From: an uncultured Dehalococcoidia bacterium
Lineage (GTDB): Bacteria > Chloroflexota > Dehalococcoidia > Lucifugimonadales > JAAXIE01
Assembly: GCA_951813255.1 (NCBI GenBank)
Contig: OX638353.1
Location: 682,001-746,000 of the forward strand
Length of the DNA: 64,000 bases
Direction: 5' to 3'
This document shows positions 51,819 through 61,225 of the stretch, piece by piece. Under the pieces are notes generated by a model. The model worked only from the letters and a program-made list of their open reading frames with translations, was not told the DNA's origin and made no database searches. How positions within the stretch are numbered: the first letter of the stretch is position 1; each line of letters opens with the position of its first letter. A program made the position numbers and the translations under genes.

Positions 51819-52489
51819 CCGCAACCCTGCGCCCGATCCTGACCTTGGCTGCGAAAGACATCCTGCTGGAAGCTCGGACCAAGGACGTGCTGCTATCAGT
51901 GGTGGTGTTCGGTGTGGTTGTGCTGGTGGTCTTCAATTTCGCCCTCGACATAACGCCCGCCTTGGCAGACCGTCTTGCCCCAGGAGTCCTCTGGGTGTCC
52001 TTCGCCTTCGCCGGAGTCCTAGCGATGAACCGGGCTTTCGCTGCCGAAAAAGAACGTGGCAGCTTGGAGGGTTTGCTCCTGTGCCCCGTCAGTGGCGACG
52101 TCCTCTTCTTCGGCAAAATGCTGGGTATCCTCGTGTTCATGCTGGCGGTGCAAGCCGTCCTGCTGCCCGTTTACGGCATCATGTTCGAGTTCGCTGGCTT
52201 CACCCCTGGTTTGGCCCTGAGCGTCGTTCTCGTCACCGTGGGTTTCGCCGCCGTGGGCACCCTGTTCGCTGCCATAGCCGTGCAGACCCGCTCTCGCGAA
52301 ATCATGCTGCCCACCCTCTTCTTCCCAGTCGTGTCCCCTGCGCTGATAGCCGCAGTCGAGACCACCACTGCAGCCGTTAACGGCGATGGCATCCTATCCT
52401 CTGGTGGGTGGTACCCACTGCTGGCAATATTTGACGCAGTGTTTATCCTTATATGCCCGTGGGTGTTCCGAGCCGTACTGGAGGAATAG
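51815..52489 (+). CDS. ccmB: Heme exporter membrane protein CcmB
   Basis: 224 residues, about six membrane helices. Family segments: AKDILLEARTKDVLLSVVVFGV, AFAGVLAMNRAFAAEKERG, LEGLLLCPVSGDVLFFGKML and LPTLFFPVVSPALIAAVE. GTG start overlapping ccmA by 4 nt. Confidence 0.93.
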   Translation: MTATLRPILTLAAKDILLEARTKDVLLSVVVFGVVVLVVFNFALDITPALADRLAPGVLWVSFAFAGVLAMNRAFAAEKERGSLEGLLLCPVSGDVLFFGKMLGILVFMLAVQAVLLPVYGIMFEFAGFTPGLALSVVLVTVGFAAVGTLFAAIAVQTRSREIMLPTLFFPVVSPALIAAVETTTAAVNGDGILSSGGWYPLLAIFDAVFILICPWVFRAVLEE

Positions 52490-52556
52490 GCCCCTCGGAA
52501 CATAGTTAGCCTCAAGGGACAGTTAGACTCAAAGGATAGGTAGTGAGGAGGGCCTG

Positions 52557-53297
52557 GTGTCACGTAGAAGCGCAACAGCGAGCCGCAGCTTGCTGTTAGG
52601 TATGTGGCCTAAGCTGGCTCTGCTGGTGGTGGCCGCCGCGTTGATGATTGCCGACCTCTATCTCAGCTTCATATGGGCACCCACCGACGCCATACAGGGC
52701 GACGTGTATCGCATCATCTACTTCCACGTGCCCATAGCTTGGACTGCCTTCCTCGCCTTTTTCCTTGTCCTCATCGGCAGCATCGGCTTCCTCTGGAAAC
52801 GCAGCCAACGCTGGGATGCCCTCGCCCACTCATCAGCAGAGATCGGCGTGGTCCTCGCCACTATCGTGCTGATTACCGGCATCATATGGGCCAAGCCTGT
52901 CTGGGGTGTCTGGTGGGCGTGGGAACCCAAGCTGACCACTACCCTCGTCCTCTGGCTCATCTACGTGGGCTATCTCGTCCTTCGCAATTACGCCCCAAGT
53001 CCAGCCCAAGGGATGCGCTACGCCGCTGTGCTGGGTATCATCGGATTCACCGATGTGCCCATCATCTACTTTGCCACCGAGTGGTGGCGCGGGCAGCACC
53101 CCGAGTTGGTAGTGGGGCCAGCCGCTGAGTCCGGCCTAGTCGGCTCCGACATCTACGCGGTGCTCATGTTCTCCGTGTTGACCTTCACCGTTCTGTTCGC
53201 CCTGCTCCTCTGGCAGCGATTCTCGCTTCGCGTCGTCGAAGACGAAGTCAGAGAACTCACCTATACCGCCCAAAGACAGGGATTCTTACCAGAATAG
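52557..53297 (+). CDS. ccmC: Heme-handling membrane protein CcmC
   Basis: 246 residues, six helices and the tryptophan-rich periplasmic heme motif WAKPVWGVWWAWEPKLTT, with flanking His in FHVPIAW and later helices. Delivers heme to CcmE. The GTG start follows GAGGAGGG. Confidence 0.94.
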   Translation: MSRRSATASRSLLLGMWPKLALLVVAAALMIADLYLSFIWAPTDAIQGDVYRIIYFHVPIAWTAFLAFFLVLIGSIGFLWKRSQRWDALAHSSAEIGVVLATIVLITGIIWAKPVWGVWWAWEPKLTTTLVLWLIYVGYLVLRNYAPSPAQGMRYAAVLGIIGFTDVPIIYFATEWWRGQHPELVVGPAAESGLVGSDIYAVLMFSVLTFTVLFALLLWQRFSLRVVEDEVRELTYTAQRQGFLPE

Positions 53298-53306
53298 GGG
53301 CCATTG

Positions 53307-53480
53307 ATGTCCGACAACCTCATATACCTGTTCGCCGCCTTCGCCGCCACTTGGATAGTCCTTTTCCTCTACTCCTTCTTCTTAGCACGGCGCCAGAGGG
53401 AGATAGAGCGCGAAATCGAGGTGCTACGCGACCACATCCAGTCGGATCAGGGTGAAGGTGAAAGACGGCAGGCCACGTAG
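53307..53480 (+). CDS. ccmD: Small heme exporter protein CcmD
   Basis: A 57-residue protein with one membrane helix (LIYLFAAFAATWIVLFLYSF) followed by a basic then acidic helix (LARRQREIEREIEVL). Matches CcmD in size, topology and position between ccmC and ccmE. It starts 9 nt after the ccmC stop. Confidence 0.83.
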   Translation: MSDNLIYLFAAFAATWIVLFLYSFFLARRQREIEREIEVLRDHIQSDQGEGERRQAT

Positions 53481-53539
53481 GTTGCGTGTCACCTCCCCCT
53501 AGCTGTATCCTGAATAACAGATTCCGACCTGGATAAACG

Positions 53540-54007
53540 ATGTCTGAACTAAACATAACGCCATCATCCACTCCCTCAAGCGGCGGCCTCATCAACAACA
53601 AGACACGCCTCATCTTGGTGCTGGCGGTAATGGCCCTGAGCCTCGGTTACCTGCTCTATAGCGCCTTGGGCAACAACGGGCGCTACTACCTGACGGTATC
53701 CGAATTCTTCGAGGATGATTCCAACATAGCTGGCCGCCCTGTCCGGGTGGTCGGTACCTTGGCCCCCGGCTCCCATGTGATACCGCAGGGGACCCTCGAC
53801 CACAGCTTTGCCCTGATGGAAGGCGAAAGCATGCTCGGTGCCTTCTATAGCGGTGTCCTGCCAGACCTGTTCGACAACGAGCACTCAGAAATAGTTCTGG
53901 AGGGTCAGTACCAAGGCGGTGCCTTCCAAGCCGAATCCGTCATCGTGAAATGCCCCTCCAAATACCAAGCCGAGAACAGCGATGAGGTTACGGGAGAGCC
54001 CGTATAG
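53540..54007 (+). CDS. ccmE: Heme chaperone CcmE, cysteine type
   Basis: 155 residues: N-terminal membrane anchor (LILVLAVMALSLGYLLYSAL) and the OB-fold with VSEFFEDDSNIAGRPVRVVGTL. The heme-attachment site is VKCPSKY, the C-x3-Y variant in which Cys replaces the His of E. coli (H-x3-Y). This variant is known from archaea and some anaerobes. Last gene of the run; ccmF, ccmG and ccmH are not present downstream. Confidence 0.92.
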   Translation: MSELNITPSSTPSSGGLINNKTRLILVLAVMALSLGYLLYSALGNNGRYYLTVSEFFEDDSNIAGRPVRVVGTLAPGSHVIPQGTLDHSFALMEGESMLGAFYSGVLPDLFDNEHSEIVLEGQYQGGAFQAESVIVKCPSKYQAENSDEVTGEPV

Positions 54008-54277
54008 CGTCTGCTTACGGGAGTGCAGCGCTCTCTAAGCCCGCCACCCTGCGTCACGCCTATCCCTCGGAGTGGACATCCATGGTCCTGCTGTTCGGTG
54101 TTCATGTTCCCTATGGACATAGCTCCGAGGGGCTCCGGTCATCTTCTAACACCACAGAGTAAGCATCCATAGGCAAGCAAGATCGGCGAAAGCAGCGCTT
54201 CGCCTCTACCCACTATCCGTTCTAAGCTGTGCATTTCTCCACAGGGCATTGTGATGCGCAACCGGTCCAGCGAGCAT

Positions 54278-56182
54278 TCAGTCCCGGGCTCGGGCTCCGT
54301 CGCGGCGGTGACGCTTGCGGTCCAGGGATGAAAGCTCTGCCTTGCGCAGACGGAGATTAAGAGGCGTGACCTCCAGCAGTTCATCGTCTGCGATGAACGC
54401 CAAGGCTTCCTCCAAGCTCATCCTCACAGTGGCGTTCAGCCGCTTGGCCACGTCGGCCGTCGAAGAGCGCATGTTGGTCAGCTTCTTTTCCTTGCACACG
54501 TTGATCTCAATGTCGCCCTCGCGGCGTTGGGAGCCGATAACCATCCCCTCATAGACATTGGCGCCTGGGTCGATGAACGTGTCGCCTCTACCTTGGGCAT
54601 TCAACAGGCCGTATGTGACAGCCACGCCAGCCTCAGATGCCACGAGCACACCGCCACGTTGGGACCTTATCTCGCCCTCCATCGGCTCGTAGGAAGTGAA
54701 AATGCTGCTCTTTACTCCGTCGCCACGCGTGGTTCGCAGGAAGAATGCGTTGAATCCAATCAAGCCACGGGTTGGTATCTTGAACTCCATGTGGACCCAA
54801 CCGTTGTCGTCGTACCGCATGTCCCGGAGTTGGGCCAGATGCGCTGAGAGATACTCAGTCAGTGCCCCTACATACTCCGCATGAGTGCTGATATTGAGTA
54901 TCTCATAGGGCTCGCAAACCTTGCCCTCGATCACTTTGTTAACAGGTGTGGGACGGGACACCTGAAACTCAAACTGTTCACGGCGCATGGTCTCAACCAG
55001 AATGGACAGATGCAACTCACCCCGTCCAGACACGACAAACACATCGGGGCTGGATGTCGTATCCACACGCAAGCTGACATTGGTGCGCAATTCCCGCACC
55101 AGGCGTTCGTGAAGCGTGCGAGAGGTGCAATGGACGCCGTCCCGCCCCATGAACGGGGAAGTGCTCACGCCGAAGGTCATCCGCACCGTGGGTTCGTTGA
55201 TGTCGATGGTTGGCAGGGCCTCAGGGCATCCCGGCGATGCAATTGTGTCGCCAATGGACACACCTTCCGGTCCGGTGATGGCCACGATGTCCCCAGCGTT
55301 GGCTTCAGGCACCTCAACCCGCTCCAGACCCCGGAACACAAACACGCGCTCCACGTTGTGTGTGCTGCTCTCGCCTCCCCGTCCCAGTAGAACCACATCT
55401 TCTCGAGGCCGTAGCGTTCCGTTGGAGATTCGACCTATGGAGACCTGACCCAGGTAGTTGTCGTAGTCCAAGGCAGCCACCAGCAGCTGCAGAGCAGCAT
55501 TCGGATCGCCGGTAGGCGCGGGTACCGACCGTAGGATGGCCTCGAACAGAGGTTGCATGTCCGACCCGGGCATATCTGGGTCTGTCGTAGCATGGCCTCG
55601 ACGCGCCGACGCGTACAGCACCGGAAAGTCCAGTTGTTCATCTCTGGTAGCCAATTCTAGAAACAGGTCCTGCACCAACCCGACCACCTCCGCCACACGG
55701 GCCTCCGGGCGGTCAGTCTTGTTGATCACAACCATCGGCGTCACGTTCTGCTGGAGAGCTTGGCGCAGCACGTACGTAGTCTGTGGCATAGGACCGTCGA
55801 CCGCGTCCACCAGTAGTAGGCAGCCATCGGCCATGTTCATGATACGTTCAACTTCTCCGCTGAAGTCAGCGTGGCCCGGCGTGTCGATGATGTTGATACG
55901 GACCCCACCATATGAAACAGACGCATTCTTGGCCAGGATTGTGATGCCACGTTCCCTCTCCAAGGGGTTTGCGTCCATGATCAGCTCACCCATCTGTTGG
56001 TGAGCCCTGAAGGCCTTGCCCTGCTTCAACAGCGCGTCGACTAGTGTGGTCTTGCCATGATCCACATGGGCTATGATGGCCAGGTTACGAATAGTGTCGT
56101 TCTTGCACTCACTCAAAAAATCACCCCACCCGCCATCATAGCATCGTGGCGCTCCTGATGTCGGATCGGTGGCTATGGACAA
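54278..56182 (-). CDS. typA: Ribosome-associated GTPase TypA/BipA
   Basis: 634 residues, EF-G-like translational GTPase. G-domain motifs: IIAHVDHGKTTLVDAL (G1), RERGITILAKNASV (switch I), DTPGHADFSGEVERIM (G3), VINKTDRPEAR (G4). The C-terminal TypA-specific part includes GRGELHLSILVETMRREQFEFQVSRP and YGLLNAQGRGDTFIDPGANVYEGM. The first 20 residues have no match; translation may begin at a TTG near 56116 (LSECKND). Confidence 0.95.
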   Translation of the reverse strand: MSIATDPTSGAPRCYDGGWGDFLSECKNDTIRNLAIIAHVDHGKTTLVDALLKQGKAFRAHQQMGELIMDANPLERERGITILAKNASVSYGGVRINIIDTPGHADFSGEVERIMNMADGCLLLVDAVDGPMPQTTYVLRQALQQNVTPMVVINKTDRPEARVAEVVGLVQDLFLELATRDEQLDFPVLYASARRGHATTDPDMPGSDMQPLFEAILRSVPAPTGDPNAALQLLVAALDYDNYLGQVSIGRISNGTLRPREDVVLLGRGGESSTHNVERVFVFRGLERVEVPEANAGDIVAITGPEGVSIGDTIASPGCPEALPTIDINEPTVRMTFGVSTSPFMGRDGVHCTSRTLHERLVRELRTNVSLRVDTTSSPDVFVVSGRGELHLSILVETMRREQFEFQVSRPTPVNKVIEGKVCEPYEILNISTHAEYVGALTEYLSAHLAQLRDMRYDDNGWVHMEFKIPTRGLIGFNAFFLRTTRGDGVKSSIFTSYEPMEGEIRSQRGGVLVASEAGVAVTYGLLNAQGRGDTFIDPGANVYEGMVIGSQRREGDIEINVCKEKKLTNMRSSTADVAKRLNATVRMSLEEALAFIADDELLEVTPLNLRLRKAELSSLDRKRHRRDGARARD

Positions 56183-56510
56183 TCGCAGTTTGGGTAGCGT
56201 CTCGGTGCCCTATTGACCCCAGCGAATTGCATGACAACCGTAGCAAACGTCAGCTGACAACTGATTTCGGCGAAAAGCGAAACTCGGGACGGGATGAGGG
56301 AATCCCAGCTACAGCCGAGCTCAACTTGTTTTAACTGAGGGAGACGATCAAATAAATGCAGCGCGAGACTAGGCGGATACAGTTAACCTAGGTCCACATC
56401 TATGATTGCACTTTCTTGAAGGCTGGGACTCGCCCGTTAGGCCAAGCTGCGTGCCCCGCCCCCTGCTAACTCTGTGGGCCGACCCCGTGTGTGTGAAGCT
56501 GGCCGCGCGT
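56183..56510. other. Intergenic region
   Basis: About 330 bases between typA and korB, both minus strand. It contains one AGCTACAG word and a GAGAC word, reminiscent of the leader boxes elsewhere, but no clear array, gene or hairpin. Confidence 0.4.
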
Positions 56511-57374
56511 TTACAGGTCGTACACGTCCAGCAGCTGGTCCGGAGTCCTCAGAGTCGCCTTGCCGTGAATCTGCTGCATTCGCTGTTGCAGTGTGGGACG
56601 CTGGTCTCGGTAGATGACCCCTAGAGGAACTCCGGGGCTTCGAATGACACGGTACGCCGACTCCTTGTCGCTGGCATCGTGGCTCTCAGGCAGTGTGTAT
56701 GCCAAAGGCTCGATGCCCTTCTTCACATTGCCTTTGAGTACTTCGTAGGTATCGTTGTAGGTCGTGCACGGAGACTGCACATGCACGATGGAGAACCCAG
56801 GGTGGTCCATAGCCTGCCCGATCAGCTTCGCCAGTTCCCGCACTTGGCTGGATATGCTGGAAGCGATGAACGACACGCCTATGGCCATATACAACTCAAA
56901 CGGATCCAGCGAGTCCTCCGGCTTGCCGAAGGGAGTGGAACTTGTAACTTCACCCAAATCAGTCGTGGGCGAGCTCTGCCCCTTGGTCAGACCGTAAACC
57001 CCGTTGTCCATCACTACGGCACAGGCGTTAAGGTTGCGGGTCGCTTGAGGCGCGATGTGCTCTGCTCCGATGCTGAGGAAGTCCCCGTCGCCCGCCACGA
57101 CTACCACATTGAGTTCCGGCCTTGCCATCTTGACGCCCATGGCTATGGGTAGAGAACGACCGTGGATGCCGTGGAACCCGTAGGGCTGGGCCCCCTCAAG
57201 CAGGTGAACGAGATTGCCGGAACAGCCGATGCCCGCCACCACCACGTTGTTCTCCATGGGGAGATCGAGACGCTTGTTGCGCTCCAATGTGGCGAACTCC
57301 AAGGCCCGCCTTACACCGAAGTCCCCGCAGCCGGGGCACCACTTGAAGTCATATTCTAGGTTCTTGTTCGTCAT
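56511..57374 (-). CDS. korB: 2-oxoacid:ferredoxin oxidoreductase, beta subunit
   Basis: 287 residues carrying the thiamine diphosphate site: KWCPGCGDFGVRRALEFA, GIGCSGNLVHL, HGRSLPIAMGVKMARPELNV, and GDGDFLSIGAEH. With the alpha subunit it oxidises 2-oxoglutarate (or another 2-oxoacid) to the CoA ester, reducing ferredoxin. It starts 4 nt after the korA stop. Confidence 0.93.
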   Translation of the reverse strand: MTNKNLEYDFKWCPGCGDFGVRRALEFATLERNKRLDLPMENNVVVAGIGCSGNLVHLLEGAQPYGFHGIHGRSLPIAMGVKMARPELNVVVVAGDGDFLSIGAEHIAPQATRNLNACAVVMDNGVYGLTKGQSSPTTDLGEVTSSTPFGKPEDSLDPFELYMAIGVSFIASSISSQVRELAKLIGQAMDHPGFSIVHVQSPCTTYNDTYEVLKGNVKKGIEPLAYTLPESHDASDKESAYRVIRSPGVPLGVIYRDQRPTLQQRMQQIHGKATLRTPDQLLDVYDL

Positions 57375-57378
57375 CTCT

Positions 57379-59082
57379 TCACCGTCCGTTGCCGTTGGAC
57401 TTTGCTCGCTGGGAGAACACTGCTTCTAAGTCCCGCGCCTTGAATGGGAGACCGGTGTACTGCGTGATAGCCTCGGCCTTCACTCCCCAGGACCGGAGAA
57501 TGGAGGCGAACTGCCCTTGGTAATTCAGCTCTGGCACCAGCACCAGCTCCTTCTGCTTCAACTGCTCCATAAGCTCTGCTGGCAGAGGGTGAAGGAACAT
57601 GGTGTAGTACCAAGCCAGATCAATGCCCTGTGCTTTCAGAGCGTCATAGGCGTCGCGAGCTGGTCCCTTCGAACCGCCCCACGGCATAACCGCGATCGGG
57701 CAATCGGTGTTCTCGCTCTCGTAAGTGCCATCCTCCAGCAGCTTCAGCTTGCTGAAGCGTCGCTCCGTCATGCGCACATGGTACTGCGGTAGGTGCGTCG
57801 TATCCCCATAAGGGTCGTGCTCGCTGCCGTTGGCCACGTAGGAGCCGGGCCTTCCCGGAATAGGGAAGGGGGACAGCTCCGGGTTTTCGTAGCGCTTATA
57901 GGCGCCATTCTCGTCGCCGTCCCCCTGAAACACCATCCTGTCCTCGGTGACTACCTTAGACAGGTCAGGCTTGGGTATGTTCTGACTTCGCTCCGCCAGC
58001 GAGTGCTCGCTGAGTACGATCACCGGCCCTTGGTATCGCTCGGCCCAGTTGAGGGCGCTGATTGAGGCGTAGAAGCACTCCTCCACCGTGCCCGGCGCGA
58101 TTACTGGCAGGCGGACATCACCGTGGGCCGGGTACAGCGCACTCATCAGGTCCGCCTGCTCCGTCTTGGTCGGCAGGCCCGTGGCGGGTCCGCCGCGCTG
58201 CACGTTCACCACCACGCAGGGTATCTCCGCCATCCAGGCCAGACCCAACCCCTCGGTCATCAGCGAGAAGCCTGGACCGGCAGTGGCCGTCATAGACTTC
58301 TTTCCAGCAAAGCCCGCCCCTAGGATGGATGTGATGGACTCGATCTCCGAGCTCACCTGATATGCCACCTGCCCCTCACCCACGAGGTTGCGTTCCATGT
58401 ACAGCAGTACCGGGGTGGCGGGAGAGATGGGATACCCTGCGTAGAAATCGAGCCCAGCAGTGACGGCGCCAAGAGAAAGGGCATCATTGCCCTTGATTAG
58501 CACCTGCTTGTAAGAAGGCTTCTTGGGAGGCTGCAAGTCGACCACATGCATCTCAGTGTTTGCTACGTGGTTCATGCCCAGCTTCAGGGCCTTGAGGTTG
58601 GCCGTGATGATGGCGTCCCGACCCTTGAAGCGCTCGGAAATGAAATTCTCGAAGTACTCTTGGGGCATATTGACCAAGTGGGCCAATGCCCCCATAAGAA
58701 CCATGTTGGCCGATCGTGCCTCACCGGCTTCCTTGGCCAACTCGTCAAGAGGTATGCCCAAGGCCCGCTGCTCTTGCGGCAGTTCGAACTTCGAGTCGTA
58801 GATCACCACTCCGCCGTCTCGCACTTCTTCGGCGTGGGTGTGGTAGGCCTCTAGGTTGAGGGCCACCAGGATATCGAGGTCGTCTCCCACGCTCTTGATT
58901 TCATTGGGTGAGATGCGCGTCTGTGTCCAGGTTGGCCCCCCCAGAATCTGGGAAGGAAAAGTTGCAAAAGTAAGAACATGGTAACCCACCGTGGCGGCAG
59001 CCATCGCCAGCATGTCCGAGGCGGTGACGACGCCCTGCCCGCCATCTCCCGCGAATCTGACCACGAAGTCTCGGGTGTCCAA
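57379..59082 (-). CDS. korA: 2-oxoacid:ferredoxin oxidoreductase, fused gamma-alpha subunit
   Basis: 567 residues. Residues 1-190 are the gamma domain (FAGDGGQGVVTASDMLAMAAA, FPSQILGGPTWTQTRIS), residues 200-567 the alpha domain (GNDALSLGAVTAGLDFYAGYPISP, SSEIESITSILGAGFAGKKSMTATAGPG, NVQRGGPATGLPTKTEQADL). The domain order matches KorA of bacteria with two-subunit enzymes. Coupled to korB. Confidence 0.94.
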   Translation of the reverse strand: MDTRDFVVRFAGDGGQGVVTASDMLAMAAATVGYHVLTFATFPSQILGGPTWTQTRISPNEIKSVGDDLDILVALNLEAYHTHAEEVRDGGVVIYDSKFELPQEQRALGIPLDELAKEAGEARSANMVLMGALAHLVNMPQEYFENFISERFKGRDAIITANLKALKLGMNHVANTEMHVVDLQPPKKPSYKQVLIKGNDALSLGAVTAGLDFYAGYPISPATPVLLYMERNLVGEGQVAYQVSSEIESITSILGAGFAGKKSMTATAGPGFSLMTEGLGLAWMAEIPCVVVNVQRGGPATGLPTKTEQADLMSALYPAHGDVRLPVIAPGTVEECFYASISALNWAERYQGPVIVLSEHSLAERSQNIPKPDLSKVVTEDRMVFQGDGDENGAYKRYENPELSPFPIPGRPGSYVANGSEHDPYGDTTHLPQYHVRMTERRFSKLKLLEDGTYESENTDCPIAVMPWGGSKGPARDAYDALKAQGIDLAWYYTMFLHPLPAELMEQLKQKELVLVPELNYQGQFASILRSWGVKAEAITQYTGLPFKARDLEAVFSQRAKSNGNGR

Positions 59083-59253
59083 TCCGATACCTCCAAAGAG
59101 CCCGTTTACGGTGTGCCGCTATGCAATAGACACGTTCTAGCGCCCAGTTTGGGCGCAGATATTCGGGCGTTACAGTACATCCGCTAGCCTCCGATGTCAA
59201 CGGAAATCGTCGCTGCTCTACACCGACTGGGGCCCCTTTGTGAGACCCTGACC

Positions 59254-60663
59254 CTACACGGCTGGCCTCCGCACGTGCCACTCGGTAGCTTTCTCGTATG
59301 CGTTAGCCGTCCTGTACAGCAGCCCTTCACCTAGCCACGGCCCCACCAGTTGCAGCCCTACAGGCAAACCCTCGGCGTTGAACCCACAGGGTACCGTGAT
59401 GGCAGGCTGCCCGCTGACGTCGAAAGGCCGTGTGTAAAGGGTCATCATGCCCTGCCCCTCGAAGGCACGGCCGGCGGGGACTGTGGGGTCGTCGTTAATC
59501 CCATGGGCTGGTATTGGGCACGTGGGCGAGGCCAGCACATCGAACTCCTCCAGTGCCCTGCCGAACTCCTGTTGCACCAGAGTCTTGACCCGCTGCGCTT
59601 TGATGTAGTCCACGGCAGTAACGGCGGCCCCCATCTGTAGCCGGCCTCTTACGTTGTCGCCGTAGTCATCTTCGTACTGCACTAGCCACTCTTCATGAAT
59701 CGAGGTGGACTCAGCCCTGCTGATCAAGTTGGCTGCGTACGAGCTAGCCTCAGCCAGAGGTAGGGACATCTCGCGTACCTCAGCCCCCAACTCCTCCAGC
59801 ACGCTCACGGCACGGCGCACCAGACCAGCGACCTCGGAGTCGAACTCCATGTCCCAGATCTCCTTGGGCAACCCAACTTTCAGACCCCGTATCCCTCCGT
59901 CAATGTCCCTCGAATAGTCCGGCACCGGCGTACGTAGTGATGAGGGGTCCTTGCTGTCGTACCCTGCCAATGCCTGCAGCATGATGGCGCTGTCTTGTAC
60001 CGTGAGGGTCATCGGTCCAGCATGATCCAGGGACCATGACAACGGAATAACCCCGTAACGGCTGACCCGTCCATAAGTTGCCTTCATACCGACCAAGTTG
60101 CACATGCAGGAGGGTATGCGTATCGAGCCAGCGGTGTCGGTGCCCATCGTGCCCATGGTCATGCCAGCGGAGACAGCAGCCGCGGAGCCACCGCTCGACC
60201 CCCCGGGGATCCGCCCGTGCAGCCACGGGTTGTGGCACGGTCCGTAGTGGGCGTTGTTGTTCGTGGATCCCGGAGCGAACTCGTGCAGGTTGTTCTTGCC
60301 CACGATGATAGCCCCAGCCCGCTTGAGCTTGGCCGTGGTGGTGGCATCATGGTCGGGGACGAAATCTGCCATCACCTTGGAGCCTGCCGTGGTCGGGACA
60401 CCCTTGGTGTAGTACAGGTCCTTGAGTGAAAGTGGTATGCCATGCAGCGGGCCACGGCGTCGTCCCCGTGCCAACTCGTTGGTCAGCTTGCGGGCTTCGC
60501 GACGCGCTTCATCGGCCATCACTGTGATGAAAGCGTTGAGCTTGGGCTCCACTCGATCAATGCGCTCCAGCGTGGATTCCACTAGGTCGACCGGCGAGGC
60601 CTCACCCTTCTCTAGCAGTTGCGCTGCCTCTGTGATGGTAAGTTGGGCCAGTTCTTCGCTCAT
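59254..60663 (-). CDS. Amidase signature family enzyme (GatA-like)
   Basis: 469 residues with the Ser-cisSer-Lys triad: Lys in LSLKDLYYTKGVPTTAGSKV, the glycine-rich loop GRIPGGSSGGSAAAVSAGM (cis-Ser), and the nucleophile in TDTAGSIRIPSC. A GatC-like protein is encoded 2 nt upstream, but no gatB is adjacent, so it may be a stand-alone amidase or part of a transamidosome elsewhere. C-terminal DVSGQPAITVPCGFN is typical. Confidence 0.92.
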   Translation of the reverse strand: MSEELAQLTITEAAQLLEKGEASPVDLVESTLERIDRVEPKLNAFITVMADEARREARKLTNELARGRRRGPLHGIPLSLKDLYYTKGVPTTAGSKVMADFVPDHDATTTAKLKRAGAIIVGKNNLHEFAPGSTNNNAHYGPCHNPWLHGRIPGGSSGGSAAAVSAGMTMGTMGTDTAGSIRIPSCMCNLVGMKATYGRVSRYGVIPLSWSLDHAGPMTLTVQDSAIMLQALAGYDSKDPSSLRTPVPDYSRDIDGGIRGLKVGLPKEIWDMEFDSEVAGLVRRAVSVLEELGAEVREMSLPLAEASSYAANLISRAESTSIHEEWLVQYEDDYGDNVRGRLQMGAAVTAVDYIKAQRVKTLVQQEFGRALEEFDVLASPTCPIPAHGINDDPTVPAGRAFEGQGMMTLYTRPFDVSGQPAITVPCGFNAEGLPVGLQLVGPWLGEGLLYRTANAYEKATEWHVRRPAV

Positions 60664-60665
60664 CG

Positions 60666-60899
60666 TTAGTTCCCCCTCCCTACAGGATTGTTCGCCCGGC
60701 TCGGGGTCGGTAGTTTCATCGGCCCGATAAAGGCGGGTTCTACCTCGAAAAGGGCGCCTTTAGTGACATCCGCCAGCTTCCGCACGCTCACGTCTAGGTC
60801 CTTGGCTACCGTCTCCAAGCGCGCCGGATCCAAACGGATGCCGTGAATGGCTGCCATACGGCTGACCATCTCAGGCGTAATCTCCTGTCCCTGCGCCAT
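60666..60899 (-). CDS. GatC-like small protein
   Basis: 77 residues: ITPEMVSRMAAIHGIRLDPARLETVAKDLDVSVRKLA and a C-terminal FEVEPAFIGP, resembling the GatC/AtzG-like small subunits that wrap around amidases. The ATG at 60899 follows GGAGG; a longer frame to 60938 lacks a ribosome-binding site. It ends 2 nt before the amidase start. Confidence 0.82.
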   Translation of the reverse strand: MAQGQEITPEMVSRMAAIHGIRLDPARLETVAKDLDVSVRKLADVTKGALFEVEPAFIGPMKLPTPSRANNPVGRGN

Positions 60900-61225
60900 G
60901 TCGCTACCTCCTCTACTGCCGGGCTGATATACGGGCATATTTTGCGGTCATTATATCCAGAAAACTCGTCCACTTTCGTGCTTGGTTGGGCAGGTTGGAC
61001 TGGCGCCTAGGTTGGCAGTTGGATGCGCGTATCTACCCACCTTTTTGCGATACCACACTGCCCGTCAACCTGCCCCACCCCCTTCCTCATACCGATGGCA
61101 TCGACCCGTTGACAGGGTTTGGCCTCCCCCCTAGCATCAATCGTCGATCCACTTGGGGCCAGATTGGCGTCACATCCTTGTGGCATCTTGGAACTCCGGA
61201 ACGAACACTCTCAGGAGAGCAACTG

